Shown here piece after piece: positions 62,796-64,000 of a DNA stretch of 64,000 nt (position 1 is its first letter; each line of letters begins with the position of its first letter). This stretch comes from Bacteroidia bacterium. Its GTDB lineage: Bacteria; Bacteroidota; Bacteroidia; UKL13-3. The stretch spans positions 1 through 64,000 of the forward strand of contig JALONK010000001.1 in assembly GCA_025454975.1 (NCBI GenBank), given 5' to 3'. The notes under the pieces are model-generated. The model was given only the letters and a program-made list of their open reading frames with translations. It was not told where the DNA came from and searched no databases. Made by a program: the position numbers and the translations under genes.

Positions 62796-64000
62796 ATGAA
62801 ACAACTTTACAGATTATTTAGTTTGCTAATTTTATTCAACACCGCCGCTAATGCCCAAAATAGTGGTGTAATTACGGGTGTAATTCGCGACAAGAATACA
62901 CAGGAAGAGTTAGTAGGAGCGTCTGTTTCACTGGAAGGAACAGGTTTAGGTTCACAAACAGATGCAGAGGGAAAGTTTAAAATAACCAATGTTCCACCTA
63001 AGTCATATAACATTAAGATACAATATGTCGGGTATGTATCAAAAACATTGTACAATGTTGTAGTTACTTCAGGTAACATACAAAATTTCTCAATTGAGCT
63101 TGATCCTGAAACTAAATCACTGAATGAAGTTGTGATTCAAACTCGCACATTTGGAAAAAAGGCTGAAACACCTTTATCGGTGCAGAGTTTAACTGCCGAA
63201 GAAATTAAGAGCAATCCTGGCGGGAATTTCGATATCAGCAGGGTTATTCAAGCCTTACCAGGAGTTGGGGGAGCAACCGGTGGTGGGGCATTTAGAAACG
63301 ATATTGTTATTCGCGGAGGAGGGCCGAGTGAAAATGTATTTTATTTAGATGGTATTGAAATTCCTGTGATTAATCACTTTAGTACACAAGGTGCAAGCGG
63401 TGGCCCTCAGGGCATTTTAAATGTAAGTTTTATTGAAGATGTAACCTTAAGCAGCAGCAGCTTTAAGTCAAATATTGATAATGCGTTATCATCTGTGTTA
63501 AGTTTTAAACAACGTGATGGAAATAATGTACGTTTACAAGGAAATCTTCGATTAAGTGCCTCTGAGTTCGGACTGACGTTAGATGGGCCGTTAACTAAAA
63601 ATACCACCTTTTTAGCATCTGCCAGACGCAGTTATTTACAGTTTTTATTTCAAGCATTGGATTTGCCGATACGACCGGATTATTGGGATTTTCAATACAA
63701 AACAACTACTAAAATTAATGATAAAACCAGTTTAGTAACCATAGGTGTTGGAGCAATAGATAGGTTTAGGTTTGAAGTGCCTACCAATGCAACCCCTGAT
63801 GATGAATATGTTATTAGGGCCAATCCGATTATTAACCAGTGGACGTACACAATAGGCGCTGTGTTAAAGCGTAAAATTGATAAAGGATTTATGAATATTT
63901 CGGCAAGTAGAAATATGTTCGAGAATAGATTAGACCGATTTAGGGATGGAAGAACCAACGATGAAACTGCGCGTATTTTGCGTTTAAAATCACAAGAAAT
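62796..64000 (+). CDS. TonB-dependent receptor with carboxypeptidase-like domain (5' part, cut by the window edge)
   Basis: An open frame runs from the ATG at 62796 to the window edge (401 codons). It starts with a signal peptide (LFNTAANAQ), a carboxypeptidase-regulatory-like domain (about 22-108: GVIRDKNTQEELVGASVSLE, FKITNVPPKSYNIKIQYVGY), then the plug: RVIQALPGVGG, DIVIRGGGPSENVFYLDGIE and FSTQGASGGPQGIL. The first barrel strands follow. The architecture is SusC-like in part, but no SusC signature is seen, and the substrate is unknown. It diverges from the MarR gene. Confidence 0.88.
   Translation, partial: MKQLYRLFSLLILFNTAANAQNSGVITGVIRDKNTQEELVGASVSLEGTGLGSQTDAEGKFKITNVPPKSYNIKIQYVGYVSKTLYNVVVTSGNIQNFSIELDPETKSLNEVVIQTRTFGKKAETPLSVQSLTAEEIKSNPGGNFDISRVIQALPGVGGATGGGAFRNDIVIRGGGPSENVFYLDGIEIPVINHFSTQGASGGPQGILNVSFIEDVTLSSSSFKSNIDNALSSVLSFKQRDGNNVRLQGNLRLSASEFGLTLDGPLTKNTTFLASARRSYLQFLFQALDLPIRPDYWDFQYKTTTKINDKTSLVTIGVGAIDRFRFEVPTNATPDDEYVIRANPIINQWTYTIGAVLKRKIDKGFMNISASRNMFENRLDRFRDGRTNDETARILRLKSQE

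Overview
The window is a low-GC chromosomal stretch of a member of the Bacteroidota. Evidence: gldA/gldF/gldG-type gliding ABC transporter genes, two proteins with type IX secretion (T9SS) C-terminal sorting domains, a HmuY/TonB receptor haem locus, signal peptides ending in the xxxAQ style, start codons without Shine-Dalgarno sequences, and many promoters of the TTTG-N19/20-TAnnTTTG type recognised by Bacteroidota sigma factors. I cannot name the genus. No prophage, transposase, rRNA operon or CRISPR array is visible.

Layout. 0-3.7 kb: gldA (tail), gldF, gldG and a DUF4340 gene in one overlapping operon. 3.7-9.0 kb: rsfS diverging from birA-coaX-outer membrane protein-lptC-small membrane protein, then a CorC/HlyC-type gene. 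9.0-13.1 kb: a Crp/Fnr regulator followed by a compact sulfur/persulfide cluster (two DUF2892 proteins, persulfide-dioxygenase-like MBL with rhodanese domains, DUF6132, two rhodaneses, a small membrane protein, thioredoxin), with two matching operator-promoter pairs. 13.1-17.4 kb (minus): HmuY-like T9SS protein, TonB receptor and HmuY lipoprotein, probably haem uptake. 17.7-22.9 kb: two large GT-C-like membrane proteins and an SDR L-threonine dehydrogenase. 23.2-30.8 kb: an unusual accessory block of three paralogous secreted ~500-residue proteins around a PEGA-trypsin lipoprotein and an outer-membrane barrel. 30.8-33.9 kb: tRNA-Ser and tRNA-Pro, then a twin-AAA CbxX-type ATPase with a duplicated novel N-terminal domain.

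34.0-40.6 kb (minus): response regulator, aldehyde dehydrogenase, hisS, serine hydrolase, groEL and groES. 40.7-43.7 kb: ECF sigma factor with its membrane partner, and radC. 43.8-47.1 kb (minus): small Cys-tailed secreted protein, phosphatidylserine decarboxylase, glutamate dehydrogenase and PfkB kinase. 47.2 kb: tRNA-Asn. 47.5-48.9 kb: an archaeal-type ATPase/PD-(D/E)XK gene between near-identical 20-bp direct repeats. 49.6-55.0 kb: a small membrane protein, an XRE regulator with a clear palindromic operator, and a four-gene O-acylation operon (GH73 glucosaminidase, two SGNH proteins, MBOAT). 55.0-58.3 kb (minus): a carotenoid operon (CrtD/I-like desaturase, CruF-like hydratase, CrtZ hydroxylase, lycopene cyclase) that fits a saproxanthin/myxol-type monocyclic carotenoid. 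58.4-64 kb: a large Fn3-repeat T9SS protein, a MarR regulator, and a divergent TonB receptor cut by the window edge.

Best candidates for something undescribed: the three-paralogue/PEGA-protease/barrel block (23.2-30.8 kb), the repeat-flanked ATPase (47.5-49.0 kb), the duplicated N-terminal domain on the twin AAA ATPase, and the GTnAC-N4-GTnAC operator pair of the sulfur cluster.
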